This document shows, piece by piece, positions 34,286 through 47,500 of a stretch of 64,000 bases of DNA. A program made the translations under genes and the position numbers. Location: assembly GCF_000247695.1 (NCBI RefSeq), contig NW_004624805.1:438298-502297 (forward strand), written 5' to 3'. Position 1 is the stretch's first letter, and the number at the start of each line of letters is the position of its first letter. The notes below the pieces were generated by a model that worked only from the letters and a program-made list of their open reading frames with translations, ran no database searches and was not told the origin of the DNA. Origin of the DNA: Heterocephalus glaber. Its lineage: Eukaryota > Chordata > Mammalia > Rodentia > Bathyergidae.

Positions 34286-34411
34286 TGGGAAGCTGGCTCC
34301 ATTGTCACAGTGTGGTGTGCAGGGCTTCCACAGAGGCAGGGTCTGTGGGATTACAGGCTGCCTGTCTCGTCCTCTCTGTGCCTAAATCACTAGGTGGCAT
34401 AGACAGGTTTG

Positions 34412-34512
34412 TTTTTGCTTTTTTTGGGGGGGGGAGGGGTACTGGGGCTCGAACTCGGGTCCTTTCGCTTGTAGGGCAGGTGGTAGTGCCACTGAGCTAA
34501 ATCCCCAGCCCA
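34412..34512 (-). repeat. ID-like SINE
   Basis: 'ggtactggggctcgaactcg' through 'ccactgagctaaatccccag', preceded by a T/G run. Confidence 0.8.
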
Positions 34513-35188
34513 TATAGACAGGTTATTAATGTCACCAGACTTCACCTCTAGAGGAGGGAGAATACCATTACTCTCACAGGGCCATTGTGAAAGTTGACTG
34601 AGTTACCTATAATCATCCTGCACTCACTAAAGCAAATGCTGTATAAAATTTCACAAGCTGAAAATAAATTTTAAAGAAACTTATGGGGCACTCACGGTGC
34701 AGTTTTGGGATAGATTCACAAAGCCCTGGGTTTGATCTCCAGCACCACAAAAAAGCAAAAAGGAGGAACTTATAAGTCTGTGGCTCTGTAGCTCTTAAAA
34801 AAAAAAAAATAGCCACCATAGAAATATCTACTATTTTTCTTAAAATTTTTGCACTTAAGACAAAAGAATCAAACTAAAATGTATCTAGTGGTGAACTGTC
34901 CCCTACTGAGCCCCTTGTGTTCAGATTTATCAGAAAGAAAATGCAGAGTCTGGAATATAACGTTAACCCACACTTCGTCCTTCTGGCTGATTCCCAGGCT
35001 CTTTGAAAGAAGACAGCTTCAGCCAGGTGTGGTGCAGCACTATCATCCCAGCACTCTGGGAAGCTGAGACAGGAGGATCACAAGTTCCAGCCCAGTCTGG
35101 GGAATTTAGTGAGACTTGGTCTCAAAAATAAAAAATCAGTTGGGATGTAGCTGAGTGTGAAGGTATTGGGTTCAAGTCCTAGTAAAAC

Positions 35189-35219
35189 ACACACACGTGC
35201 GCGCGCGCGCACACACACA
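35189..35219. repeat. (AC)n-(GC)n-(AC)n alternating tract
   Basis: A 31-bp alternating purine-pyrimidine run in the tail of a B1-like SINE; a second Z-DNA-prone site. Confidence 0.85.
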
Positions 35220-35464
35220 GTCTCATCTTAACAGTTTGAAAACCTTAGATTCTATAAGGATACTCTCCCCCCAAAAGAATGTACTTCTGTTCCCTAAATA
35301 AGACTGTAGAGTTATGGTATTATCAGAGGGATAGATTGACTTTTTTTCCCTTAAAAAACAACCACCTAGGTCTGCTGGATGAATTTCCAGGGAATTAGCT
35401 GAGTACAAAAAGCCAGTTCCAAAATGTCCTAGCTGGGTCAAAATGCTTGAGGTCATCAGCTCTG

Positions 35465-35760
35465 TGGGAGGAGAGGCTTATTTGGCTCATGGTTTCAGAG
35501 GGTCCAGTCCATGGGTACTCAGCCCTGTTGCTCTGGGCCTGGGATGAGGCCTAGCAGCGTGGTGGGAGCAGAGGAACGCGCCCAGCTCATGGCAGCTGGG
35601 AAGCAGAGAGGAAGGACAGGGTCCCTGTACCTCCTCCACGGGTGCCTCCAGGGTCCTAACTTCCTTCCCCAGGCTGGGGACCAAGCCTTTAAGATGCGCT
35701 GTGGAGGGGAAGCCAGATCCCGACCGTAACCATGTGGCTCCACTTAAGTCACATTCTTGC
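35465..35760 (-). repeat. MaLR-type LTR fragment
   Basis: 'ttatttggctcatggtttca', 'ggtccagtccatggg' and 'ggggaccaagcctttaaga' are the same landmarks and orientation as in the copy at 995-1401. Confidence 0.55.
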
Positions 35761-36004
35761 AATGGAAACATTGTAGGCAGGATGGACCAAACAGTGGCTG
35801 CCAGAAAGGAGCCGGTGGGTATTCCTAGGAAAAGGCAATGGAGGGATCTACTGGACTAGAGTCTTCTGCATCTCAACTGTAGCAATGTCAGTAATGATAC
35901 ATTATATATAGTTTCAGTAGTGGAAATTGGGTAAAAGCCTGTATGGGATCTTTGTATTATCTCTCACCACTGCATGGGAATCTATAGTTATCTCTCAAAA
36001 TGTT

Positions 36005-36365
36005 TAAGCCAGGCATTGTGGCCCACACCTGTGATCCCAGCATTTGGGAGGCTGAGGCAGGAGGATCGCTGTGAGTTTGAGGCCAGCCTGGGCTACACAG
36101 TGAGTTCAGGGCCAGCCTGAACTACATATCGAACCAATGCCTTCAAATCATTTTTTTAAGTAAAAGAAAAACTAGTCACGATGGCACACATCTGTAATCT
36201 CAGCTCCTCGGGGGACTGAGGGAGGAGGATCCCAAATTCAAGCTCCTCCTGGACAAACATAGCAATACCCTGTCTCAAGAAAAATTAAACAGGGCTGGAG
36301 ATTTAGCTCAGTAGTGCCGCGCCTGCCTGGCAAGTGCAGAGTCCTGATTCGATTCCCAGTACCGG
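36005..36365 (+). repeat. Cluster: two B1-like SINEs then an ID-like SINE
   Basis: B1-like copies at 36005-36140 and 36170-36290 are followed directly by an ID-like unit, 'gggctggagatttagctcag' to 'gattcgattcccagtacc'. Confidence 0.7.
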
Positions 36366-37089
36366 GGTGGGTGTGAGGGATTAAACCTAAAAAAGAGCGA
36401 GGGATGGAGCTGAGTGGCAGGGCATTTGCCTAGAATATATGAGGCCCTTGATTCAATTTCCAGTACTGTTGAAAAAAAATAAGATAGATTTCTTACCTGG
36501 AAATTTTGGGGAGGTAAAGCTGATTCAGACAGCAAAGTTGATTCTCCATTGCTAAGTTTTATCTACAGAAGTTTTTCCCAGTACAGTCAAGGCCCGAGCC
36601 TTCAAAGAGAAGACCTGGCCTCTTACAGTCCAGTGTTGCGAACTGAGCCCTTTCCTGTGCCTGTCTCTTCTGGCCGGTGAGAGCCAGGAGAAGCCTGCTG
36701 TCAGCTCACTGGGAGCCTCTCACTGTGGACTACACTGAAAGACTTTCAAGTCAACAATCGAAGATCCAGACAACCTTCATACCAGCCCTTCAGCGAGGGG
36801 CCCTGGAAATGGCATCAAACTGAAGAGTAAAGGACAACACAAACTGAACATCCAATGAAATTCGCTTGAGGCTATTCCTAAGCTCAGATTCATTATGTGA
36901 ATTCTTACTTGCAGCCCTCCCTCAATAATTAATTTTAGATTCTTTGTCCTTTGTCAACAAGGAATAATAAATTCTGGAAAATGTCTCCTGCACCTGTTTT
37001 CCTTCTTCGTATCTACTGAGACCCTCTGTGCGTTATTTTAAAATAGTAACATAAACATGTCATATGATCACACACACTGATTTTTGTTT

Positions 37090-37240
37090 GTTTTTCTGAG
37101 ATAGTGTCTCTGTGTTAGTCCAAACTGGCCTTGAACCCACTGTGTAGCCCAAGCTGGTTGTGAACTCCTAACCCTGCCGCCTCAGCTTCCCAAGCGCTGG
37201 GAGTACAGGTGTGACCAGCACACTCACTGGCTCACGCTGA
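37090..37240 (-). repeat. B1-like SINE
   Basis: 'tttttctgagatagtgtctc', a duplicated 'tgtgtagcccaagctgg' segment and 'cttcccaagcgctgggagta'. Confidence 0.7.
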
Positions 37241-38249
37241 CGCTTTAAAAGTTAGCATTTGAGTGTTAATGTTGAATGTTCCGTCACACCGGGTAAGCTG
37301 TAAAGAGCAGAAGTTGTATTGAGAAGTTCGATTTATGTAAAGGTCTGGAGAAAGTTAGGGTTTCAGTAGTGAGGCCCTAAGGGAAAGCCCAGTTTGGGAA
37401 GTGACAGGGCTCCAAGCCAGGCAGCTCCAAGTCTGAATGACTCTAGTCCTCCTAGTAGGCACCTGTGGGCTGCCTTTGCAATCTGCCATGGAACTGACTC
37501 CGCTCACTTCTGTTTCCACTTTCTTTTGGTCCTGGTTGCTGTTCCTGATCAGCAGCACCTTGGTGCTTGACCGCACCCACCCTTCCGTCCAGGCTGTTCC
37601 TGCTGTGCTTGGAAGGCTCGCCCTGCATTCCTGCCAAGGCAGGGCCACCAAGAGTCCCCAGCCCTGTGTCAAGCGGCTTGGAAAGAGGGCTGGGGACTCC
37701 TGCTGGAGATGACAGGAGTTCTTCTTCAATGAAGCAGGAGATTCCACTATTAAATAGTGCCCCAGTAGATTTCAGAAGACGAGACCAAGCGTAGAGCCAC
37801 AGTGGGTTGCCAAAACAGTGATTTTAATGCCATGCAATTCCCGGCAATCACACCGTTAAAGTAACCGAAGGGGCCTGGGGATGTGTACAGAGAATGTGCT
37901 TGGTAAAGGTAAAGTGTAGAACACCTGCCTGGTGAGCATGAGGCTTTGGGTTCAGTCCTCACCACTGCAAAATAGTAACAATAGAAATTATCAGAGGAAG
38001 AAATAGGTAATTTGCCAAGCATTTTTGACAACCTTCCCGCAAATGAGAATCAACTGAGTTTCAAATACAAACATAAAGGACTCTGCCAGAAGCATTCTTT
38101 ACCCATTTGTCTCTTATCCTCTGACACATAAATGTTCCATGGAGTGATCCATTAATATTAAACAAAGCACTATAAGAGAAAATGCATAATATCCAACCTG
38201 ACTAAACTAAGGAGCTATGTCTGAATAACTGAGGACAGTGTGATCTCTT

Positions 38250-38365
38250 CTCTTTTTTTGAGACAGTCTCACTATGTAGCCCAGGCTGCCCCGAACTCTG
38301 ATCATGCTGCCTTAGTCTCCCAAGTGCTGATATTACAGGCGTGCATCATCATGCCTAGCCCAACA
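38250..38365 (-). repeat. B1-like SINE in the OLAH 3'UTR region
   Basis: 'ttttgagacagtctcactat' through 'gcgtgcatcatcatgcctag', starting about 30 bp beyond the OLAH stop codon, so it probably forms part of the 3'UTR. Confidence 0.75.
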
Positions 38366-38393
38366 CTTTCAACTACTTTAAGGCCAAGAAAAG

Positions 38394-38536
38394 CTAAAAG
38401 TTGGCAAGTAAAGACAGTTCCAGACACTTGGTTATGTAGTTGGTGATGAAATGCTCATTGGCAGGTTCCAAAAGATAAAAGTGATTTCCTGGCAGTACGT
38501 GAAGGTCAAAGGTTCCACTGGTTACAATTTTCCAGG
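38394..38536 (-). CDS. OLAH: OLAH last coding exon (catalytic His)
   Basis: It encodes [20 protein letters not shown] through LSLLANF and TAG. The His of GNHFYLLEP matches the catalytic His of thioesterase II. Acceptor 'ttatttttag' on the minus strand. Confidence 0.95.
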
Positions 38537-41500
38537 CTAAAAATAAATGAAATTTTATTTAATAACAAATAGCACTTGCCAGCTACAAGGAGATTTACTT
38601 TAAGATATTGTTTCTGTAAGAGCTGACACCCACTGATAGAGTTACTCCCAAGGGCTCGGGTTCCTGTCCTGAAATTTTTAATTTCTCTAAGACTTGTCAA
38701 CATACAGTAGCATTACCTAAGTTCCCATTTTACCCAACTCAACATCTTTCCATTTACACTAAGCAGAACCACAAACACGTATTTCAATAAAACACTCAAA
38801 ACTAGGAAAAAACTTTCACCTTCCATATCCTTTGTGATGTCTTCAGATCCGACAAAGCATGTGAAGTCACAGGAAAGGACAGCCTTCTGGGGTGTGTCAA
38901 AGCTGTGGACAGGGCAGAGTGGTCAGCCCTGTCCACAGCTAACAGTCCTCACTGCTGCAGTGACTCCTGTGAAGCGAGGTGGGCCCGCCTCCCCTCCTCC
39001 CCTTCAGCTCAGCCCAGCAGTGCAGACATTTCTTTCACTGCTTCCTATCAGAGCTTGCCTGAGCCTCGGCTTGGAACAGGTCATTTTCCAGGACCTCCTG
39101 AGTGCTAGAAGATGCGGGTGACACTGGGCTGACGGGGGAAGCTGATTACCAGGAGCACCTTTAGCTGCTGTACCCAACAGCCTATCTGCTCCCCCAGCTC
39201 CCTCGCCATGGTTGCCATTCACAGAACCAGAGTGGGTCCCTCTTCATCTCATCACCACAGCTCGGGCCTGTTTCCTGAGCCAGATGCTGGGTGCTGTGCT
39301 GCACACGAGGAGCCAGCATAGTCCCCGCCCTCTGGAGCTGGGGGTGTTGGCTCCAGAGACAGACATGAATTAAACAGACACCTGGGGACAGGTGAGGGAG
39401 GGGTAGGGTGAAGGCAGGTCTCCCTGGGGTAGGAGAGTGGACCTGAGCTCTGAATGAACAGGAGAGAAGGAGCCGAAGAGAGAGAGACAGCAGGGGAAGC
39501 AGGAAGGGAGGGAGCTCAAATGAATGCCTGCTGCCCAGAGAACTTAAGGATCGGGAAAAAGTACGGTACAAGAGATGGGCAAGAACCACTCAAGTGTAGG
39601 CCATGTAGAGGACTGTGGTTGTCAAAGTGATGTCACCAGAAGGATTTCAAACAAGGCACCAGCACTCAAACTTGATAATCATCCTTATGGATATAGGGTG
39701 GGGGTGAAGATCAAGACAGGACCCACTAAGGGGGCTCTTTCAGTAGCCCGGGCCACGATTTCTCTTGCGCCAAAGATGTATGAAACAAGGAGGCCACTCC
39801 ACCTGACAGAGCAAACCCAGATCAGCTGTGTTTGTAAGGCAAAGGGGAAACAGTTCCGTGAAGGGGCAGGCACCTCTAAGAACAGGTGGGGTGTGGGCAT
39901 GGGCTCCGGTGTGGCAAAATACACCGAAAAGGCGTGTCTAAGGCCAGCTGGACGGTCAGCAGTGTTGGAGACCCAGCGCAGCTGTGTATCAGATGGAGGT
40001 TGCTCTGACTCACAGGCCATTTTCCATGGCCTGCACTCAGGGCTCATGAGAAAGATGAGAAGGCGGGGGCCAGAGAGAACGCCCACCTTGAGACAGGCGG
40101 GCACCACCTGTTTCATGATCCCCAGGGAAGAATGAAAGCTGAGGCTGGAGCAGGACCACCGAGAAAACATGCTTCCGCAGCCAAGCCCACAACAAGAGCA
40201 AAGGACCCAGGGGCGGGTGGTCCACCAGGGTAACCACAGCAACAGCAGAGTGAGACCCACTCAGCTTTACTCTCTGATGACAGAGGAGAGGTGCGCTCAC
40301 ATTCACATCTCAGATTCAAATCAGTCTCTGCTGTTTATGTGTAATTGGCTTCCAGTAGAAAATATCAGGCACAGGAGAAAGCAAGAAATCCATCAGGAAA
40401 CAAAACAACCAAGAGTTAGGTGCATAAAGTCCCAGATGTTGGAACTACCAGACCAGGACTTGAAAACAGGCAAAGTAGAAACAGCGCTGTGCACGGGCTG
40501 TGGGTGTGTAAGAGCAAAGCCATGAGCTTTGATGGATGGAAGGGGGGGCAGTGAGTGCAGGGCGTGGACACAGGTGGGGTCGTCACGCCTCTCCAGGTGC
40601 TCCGAGCCTGCTCCACTTTTCGAAGCTACTTGTGTAAGCTTCTGGGAGCAAGCGCAGTCCCTGGTGGCCCAATGCCAGTTCCAGGCTTTGGGGGGAAATC
40701 AAAGAAACATTGGCCCAAACGTCTGTTCCAGGGACTCACACCAAGAGCAGTCCCAGGCCAACGGAAGCAATGCATGGCAGTAGAGCAGGGTGGCAAAGGG
40801 CCAGGTGCATCCTATTGTGATCTTTGGGGAAACAGGACCAGGAAGGGCCATTCATAGGCATAGGTTACTCGGCAGAGTTTGTAGACTATTAGGACTACAG
40901 GGAGAGTTGTGAATCTAAATGAGTTCTGGAACAAGGCAGTAAGAAAGCAAACCTAGTGAGCTACTGCTCCCTGCTGTTCACCTCCACATACAGTAGTAAG
41001 TAGCCATCTGCTTCTGTTGGTCCTGAGAAAGCTGGGTGTGGTGGTGCACACCTGTAATCCCAGCACTCAGGAGGCTGAGACAGGAACATTGCTGTGCGTT
41101 CCAGGCCGGCCTGAACTACACAGCAAGACCCTGGCTCAAAAGACCAAAATAAATGAATGAATAAGTAAATGACAATATTTTGACACTAATTTAATCAATA
41201 AATATTATGTGATAGATGATGCGTGTCTATATGGGTTTTTTGTTTGTTTTCATTTTGTTTTTGTTCTTGGTAACAGGGATCAAACTCAGGATCTCCTGCT
41301 TGCCAGGCAGGCGCAGTGCCGCTGAGCTACATCCCCGGCCCTCTGTATGTTTTTTAAAAGAAAATATATCCTTGTCATCTTATAGAAATACAATTTCTGT
41401 CCCCAGGCTCCATTCAAGGCCAGTACAAATAGCACAGATGGTCCCAAGGAAAATGAAACCCAGCACTTATAATATTGTCTTCCCATACATGCAGCTGGTG

Positions 41501-44500
41501 AGAACTGCCAATCTATATTTTTCTAGAAGCACACACACAAACAAATTTGTCTCGGTTACTTACCTATATTTACTTAAAATGTTTATGTCTGCCAATATCA
41601 TGGGAATAGTTTGTTTCAAAAGTTCCTGGTTATCTGTTAAACTCTTTGGAATGCCTCCCAAATCTATAAGGTAACGTTTAACTTGTTCTTCTGACAATTC
41701 ATGGAGACTGGGAATCGGAATCTTGGCCTTCGACTTGAAACATCAACAAACACAGGCCTGTTATTTTATGAAACACATTACCTCATAAGCTGAAAACTAG
41801 CTAAGGAAAAAGTCCTTAAATCAAAGTTAAATGGATTTTATCTACAGGCTGCAGAGGAGAGCGATTTCTTTTCTAAGGTAGGGAGAAGTTCCTCAGTATT
41901 TCTAGTGTCATAATGCCATGAAAATGACATTCTGGGCTTCACATCCTAGGCCAGTCTGGGTCTCTCTGCAGAGAAAATGGGGAGGTCAAAGGAGGAAGAG
42001 GAAGGAATCGTAGCACTGAGTTCCAAGCTACTTCTGAAAGTTCCACATCACTGTCCCCTCTGAAATTTCAAGGATATTTTCTGGCTCTGATTTGTTTCTT
42101 TTCTGAAAGTTGATTAAGTTGTAAGCAGATTAAAAATGAGAGGGAAAAAAGCACTGAAGGTCAGTATGAGTTCAGAGGCGTCAGAACAATGCAGACAATG
42201 ATCCGGGACCTGCTGAAAATGAAGGAAAGGACACTGAAACAGATTTAGAGGATTTCCAACAGCAAATCGTATCCCTGTCATCGTTTCCATGCTGGAACCA
42301 AATTTGCCAGATAGGAAAATCACAGCCTGACTTCTGTTCCTCCACTGCCCTCCTATTTATTCCTCTCTCCAAAGAAAACTAATTTACTTACATAGGGAGG
42401 AGTTGCACTTGATGCAAAAAAATGGAGTGGTTCCAGCTTGTATTTTTCTTTCAGGTGCAGCGCAGTCATAAAAGCAATATAGGATCCCAAGCTAAATCGG
42501 GGACAGACAAATATGATAGTAACTGTCCAGACCCATGGTAATCCAGGTATTGTGGGCACAGCAATGATCACGTAGTACTCAAAGTGCAGGTTAATTAATA
42601 ACCGACTTGTAAAGGTATATTTTCAATGACTAATGTTGACGTAAAGTGTTTCAAATACATACTAGATAGTTCAGTGCGAGGTTTGGTACCTCCTTCCACA
42701 ATGCCGTAGTTTAGGCCTGGAATGTCCCCCAAAGGTCTGTGTTTCTGTCTTGGTTCCTGACATGCTGCTGCTGGGAGGTGGGGGACTTCTAAGAGCAGGG
42801 CCTGGTGGAAGGTCTCGGGGTCACTGGGTGTGAAGCTCTGAAGGGCACCATGGGATTCCAGCCCTTCTCTTTCACTTCCTAGTTATCAGTCAGTGGTTTT
42901 ACTCTGCCATATGCTTATTCCATGATGTGCTGTTTTGCCACAGACTCAAAGTAACAGGGCCAACCATCCACAGACTGACACAAAACTAGAGCCAAGACAA
43001 ACCTTCTCTATATAAGTTGATCATCTCAGTTATTTTGTTACTATTATGGAAAGCTAACACAGCAGCTTAAAGTTGATTTCAATGTCTCTTTCTCCTTTAA
43101 AGATGTGTACTACTTTTCCTCCCTTAAATGATAGTATACATCAGCAGTTCTCAAAGGATGGTCTGGGAACCCTGGGGATTTCTAAGATCATAACAAGTAG
43201 CCCTCGAGGTCAAAGCTACTTTCAGGATAATATTAAAGTGTTGTTTGCCTTCTGTACTCTCCTATTCCAGTAAGTGCCTGGTGGACCTTTCCAGAGGCTG
43301 TATGGCATGGGACAGTAGTGAATCCAGCCGCCTTCTATTAAAACAGACTTGCCACAGTGTAAAACAATCCTACTCTTCATATTACATTTTGGGGAGGAAA
43401 TACAGTCTTTATAAAAAGATATTATGTCAACAACATATGATGGGCTGCTAGTGTTATTTTTAGATAAGTTGGTAACTAAAGTTTTCATAGTTGTGCTTTC
43501 TACTGTGCTAAATATTGAACAGCTATGTCATACATAAACAGAAGCTCTTCGGCATCCTCAAAACACCTTAAAAACATAAAGGAGGACTGGGGCCGAAAGG
43601 TTTGTGAACTTCTATAGATAGTGTACAGATATACTGTGTAGACAAAACTCCCAGAGGCTATTCATTTGTAAGTTGTATATTTCCATGCCCCATAAAAGTG
43701 CTGGGAACTCAGTCCTGTGTCCATTGCTGATGGAGTGGGAAGTACAGGTAATTTGGAAAAAGCTTCACATCAAGAGCTTTAATGATGTACATATCATTTA
43801 ACTTAAATTCTGGAAATTTATCCTAAGAAAATCCTATACTAAATTTCTAAAAGAGTGTTGTTCACAGCAGAAAGAAAATAATTTCCATGCAGCTGAGGAG
43901 AGTAATACAAACAAATTGTGAAACAATGTATATTTTCAGGCTGTGAAAGATGTTTCATAGTAATATTTAAGTGATAAAATTCAGACAAAAATATAACGCA
44001 GGTCTGTATCATGTAGAATACTAAGGAATCACAAAAGTAAATTGGGAGGGGAAGAGCAGTTGAAGGGAGGGGAGGGGAATGGGAAAAAAAGAAGAATTAA
44101 GACGTACTATACACAGGAACAATTCCCTGGGATAAATGCAATCAATATGCATGGCAAACTTGTACTAAAATGTTTTTAAAGCATTGTTTTCTGGATGGTA
44201 GGGTAGTGAGTACTTTTATTTTTCAATTTTTGCTTTGCCATATTTATAAAAATTGTATATTATAGTAGGTAACACTGAGTTTCTTACTATATATCAAGTT
44301 AAGACTGCTATTCATTTAAGCCCCACAATTAAGAATTATTATTACTTCAGCTTATAGAGAAGGAAACTAATATAGAAACCTAAGGAACTTTCCAAAGGTC
44401 ACATAGCTACTAAGACGTGGTCAGAACCCCAAGATCTATGACCTAACCTCAAAATTATACAATCCAGAAACATATACTATTTGCATCATTTTAATTTTAT

Positions 44501-47500
44501 AAATAAATGGAATGACTCTTGCTTTTATAAGTCTTGGTTTTTCTGCCTGAAAAGAAAAAAAGGGGTAATTACTATAAAATTTGGAGAGTATTAAGAGTTC
44601 TGGTTTGTCATAATTGTTCAACACGCTGTTTATGGGGTGGAGAGGAAAGGCGGAAGGAATTGAGATGTGTTCTGTCCATGTACCAATTCCACACAATGAA
44701 TGTGATCATTATGCACTGCAGACGTGTACTAATAAAAAATATGCTGTTTAACCAATACAAAAGGTTTGCATCTCACAAAACACAAAGAACAACATTACCC
44801 ATGAACTTTGATTAAGAACCCCCCCCATCCTTTGAAACAAATTTTAAATACCTATGGCCAAAAAATGCAAATGGTTTATCCTGGACAACTGGCAGCAAAG
44901 CATAAACAATTTCATCAACTATCTCATCGATGTCATTTGCGAAAGGTTCTTCAGTCCGACTTTCTCTTCCAGCAAGTCTTACAGAGTACACTGGAGATTG
45001 GGAAACACAATGAATAATGAACGAGATACTGTGATGATATAAAACCTTATACTGACATGATATGAACAATCTCAAACATCATAATAATGGTCAAGCACAG
45101 TGAAATAAAAGTTTCAAAATTTGCTGACAAGAAAAGCAACATCATGAAATACAACAAACTAAATATCTGAAAACACTTTAACTCCAAATATCTAGAAATG
45201 ATAGATGAAGCACACATATAATTAGACATCTAGTTTAGCTCACAATAAAGAGAAAACTTAGAAAAGAAAAAAAGAAGAAGTAATTGAAAATTCCAGAAGT
45301 GAGTACACATGGATAGGCACCCCTGCCAGCCATCAACTATATAAGAAAAATAAAATGTTGGGTTTTAAGAGTGACCACATGAGCCAGGAAACACGGTATT
45401 GGAGTCTGTTAAATTTGGGAGTTAAAACTAAGTCCTCTATAGAAAAAAAATTTATATATTTTTTCCTCCTCATGGCAAAGGGAATAACCAAGAAATTTCT
45501 GGTTTTGCCTTGCCTCTGGATAGGGCAAGAGATGGGGTGGGGGGTAGGGGATCTGCCTGGCTTTCATTTTTTAACCAAAGCCTGCAATTATGAAAATCTA
45601 AAGTTTATGTATATTATCTTAATAAAATTAAGCTGAAAAAAAACCTCAAAATGAGTCAGAGTGAGTAGCTCTTCAGAAGCAATAACAAGTCATCTCCTGA
45701 TAAATACATACACAACATAAGCTTTCTAGAGTCAAGAATCATCCCAAATGACTATACAGTTTGTTAGAGCAAAGTCTAACACACTTTAAAGGAATACAAC
45801 AAAATCAAGTGCCCAACAATGTAAAACTCACAATGTCTAGCATCTAAAACACACCAGACATCCCAGAATCTGGAACACATGACCATAACTGGAATCAGTA
45901 GGAGAAGAGGAGTCAAACATGAGAAACAGCTAAGAAATAAAAATCAAGTTAGAACCTTAAAATGGCTATTATAAATATGCTTGATAATGTAAATGAAAGC
46001 ATGAACGTAGTAAGAGAAAGTAAAGGTTTTTTAAAGACCCCAGTGCAACTTCTAGAGATATGAAGTACAGCATCTGAAATTAAAGAAAATATATCAGATG
46101 GGATTAACAACAGATTAGATATGAAGATGTGATAGTGAACTTAGAGCATACAGAAAATGAAGTTTTCCAAAATTAAGTATAAAGGGAACATGATCCAAGA
46201 AAAAGTACAGATGACCAGTGTCCTGTGGCACAATATAGATGAATTTTTTCATCATAGAAAACAAGAATACCACAGTAAGAACAACTTCCTCCTTACAGAT
46301 AAAGGAAATAAAAAGAAAATGTCTAATAAGGGACGATTTAGGGTAGCTAATGCCATGAAAATACTTAAGCACACTAAGCAGCTTTCACTTGACACGTTTT
46401 GTCATTGACAGCCAAAACTGAAACCCTAAAAGCAATTCTCCATCTATAAAAGCAGCTGGTTCTGAAAGTCGTTTTCCAAAGATTCCACAGGCTACTGTCA
46501 GTTCAGTTTTAAGTTCAATCTAGAGCACAAGATACATTTATCAGCTCACTTTTTTGACTGCTATTTTGAATAATTCTAGTTGTTAACAATATGTTAACAT
46601 TGACTTTCTATTTTTCAGTATCTTTGAGAGGACAGTAGTTATAATTCAAAAAATAACAGTGAGATATTATGATTAAATTGTTTTTAGCTGTATGTCTTTA
46701 AATTAATTGTAAAAGTAAGCATTTACTCTTTGATGTAAAATGTGAAAAAAAATGTCATATTAGTATCTAAACTGAATTGATTCCTTTACAATTTCAGGAG
46801 AAATACTTGCCTAATGCTTTAATGGAAGAGCAACAGAGGTGTATAATTGGTATTGATTAAAACTGTAAGCAGCAAATATCACCTAATTTTACAGCTGAGT
46901 CTAATGTATGTTTCTTCTTCAAATATTAATGGGCATAAAATTCTGGTCAAGAGAGTGGAAAAAATATCTAGGTAATGGTCAAATAAGACATTTTCTCTTC
47001 TCTTAAGAAATGACATGAGGACACTGACTCTGAAAAACTGTATAAGAGCTGAAGAATTATATCATTGCTCTGTAGCTTCTAAGAAATAAATAATGCAATT
47101 TTTTGGCTGTCAAAATCCGTCAAAAATATAGATGAATTTTTTTTGAAATGATGAATTTAATAGAACTTATTAGAACTGTCATGGTTCTCGATTTGTTACA
47201 GCTTTTGAACTCCATTCCTTCCTGATAGCAGCAATTACACTGGAGCTGGGGAATTTAGAGGGTGTCTTCTCTTTCTTTCTTAATATAGATGAATTTATCA
47301 TATGTGTAATTTGGAGTTCCAAGGAGAGTAGAAGAGAAGGAAAAAGAAAAATATTTAAAGAAGTAATAGCTGAATATTTCCAAATTTGATGAAAATTATA
47401 AAGCCACAGATCCAAGAAGGTCAAAGAAATATGAACAGAATGAACAGTGAAAACCACGACAAGGCATGTCATAATCAAATTGCTAAAAACAAATGAAGGA

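Larger units (their letters stand above)
34286..38393. other. Intergenic DNA between ACBD7 and OLAH 3' ends
   Basis: It contains a minus ID-like SINE (34412-34512), a plus B1-like/ID compound (35022-35190), an AC/GC-alternating tract (35189-35219) and a MaLR-like LTR (35465-35760). Further on are two plus B1-like SINEs (36005-36140, 36170-36290), a plus ID-like SINE (36293-36365) and two minus B1-like SINEs (37090-37240, 38250-38365). The stretch 36540-37010 is non-repetitive and ends near an AATAAA at about 36966; no coding frame is recognised in it. Confidence 0.6.
38941..41563 (-). other. OLAH intron
   Basis: A plus B1-like SINE (41028-41150), a minus ID-like SINE (41255-41342) and an L1/HAL1-like stretch near 40380-40480. 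The rest (39000-40900) is GC-moderate with several open frames of no recognisable identity. Confidence 0.55.

Noticed and set aside
38905..39108. Plus-strand frame [14 protein letters not shown] across the inverted repeat
   Set aside because: It is antisense to the OLAH exon and its intron and shows no family similarity.
39575..40260. Overlapping 186- and 191-codon frames on opposite strands in an OLAH intron
   Set aside because: No splice-site logic, no recognisable domain, and location inside an OLAH intron with mapped flanking exons.
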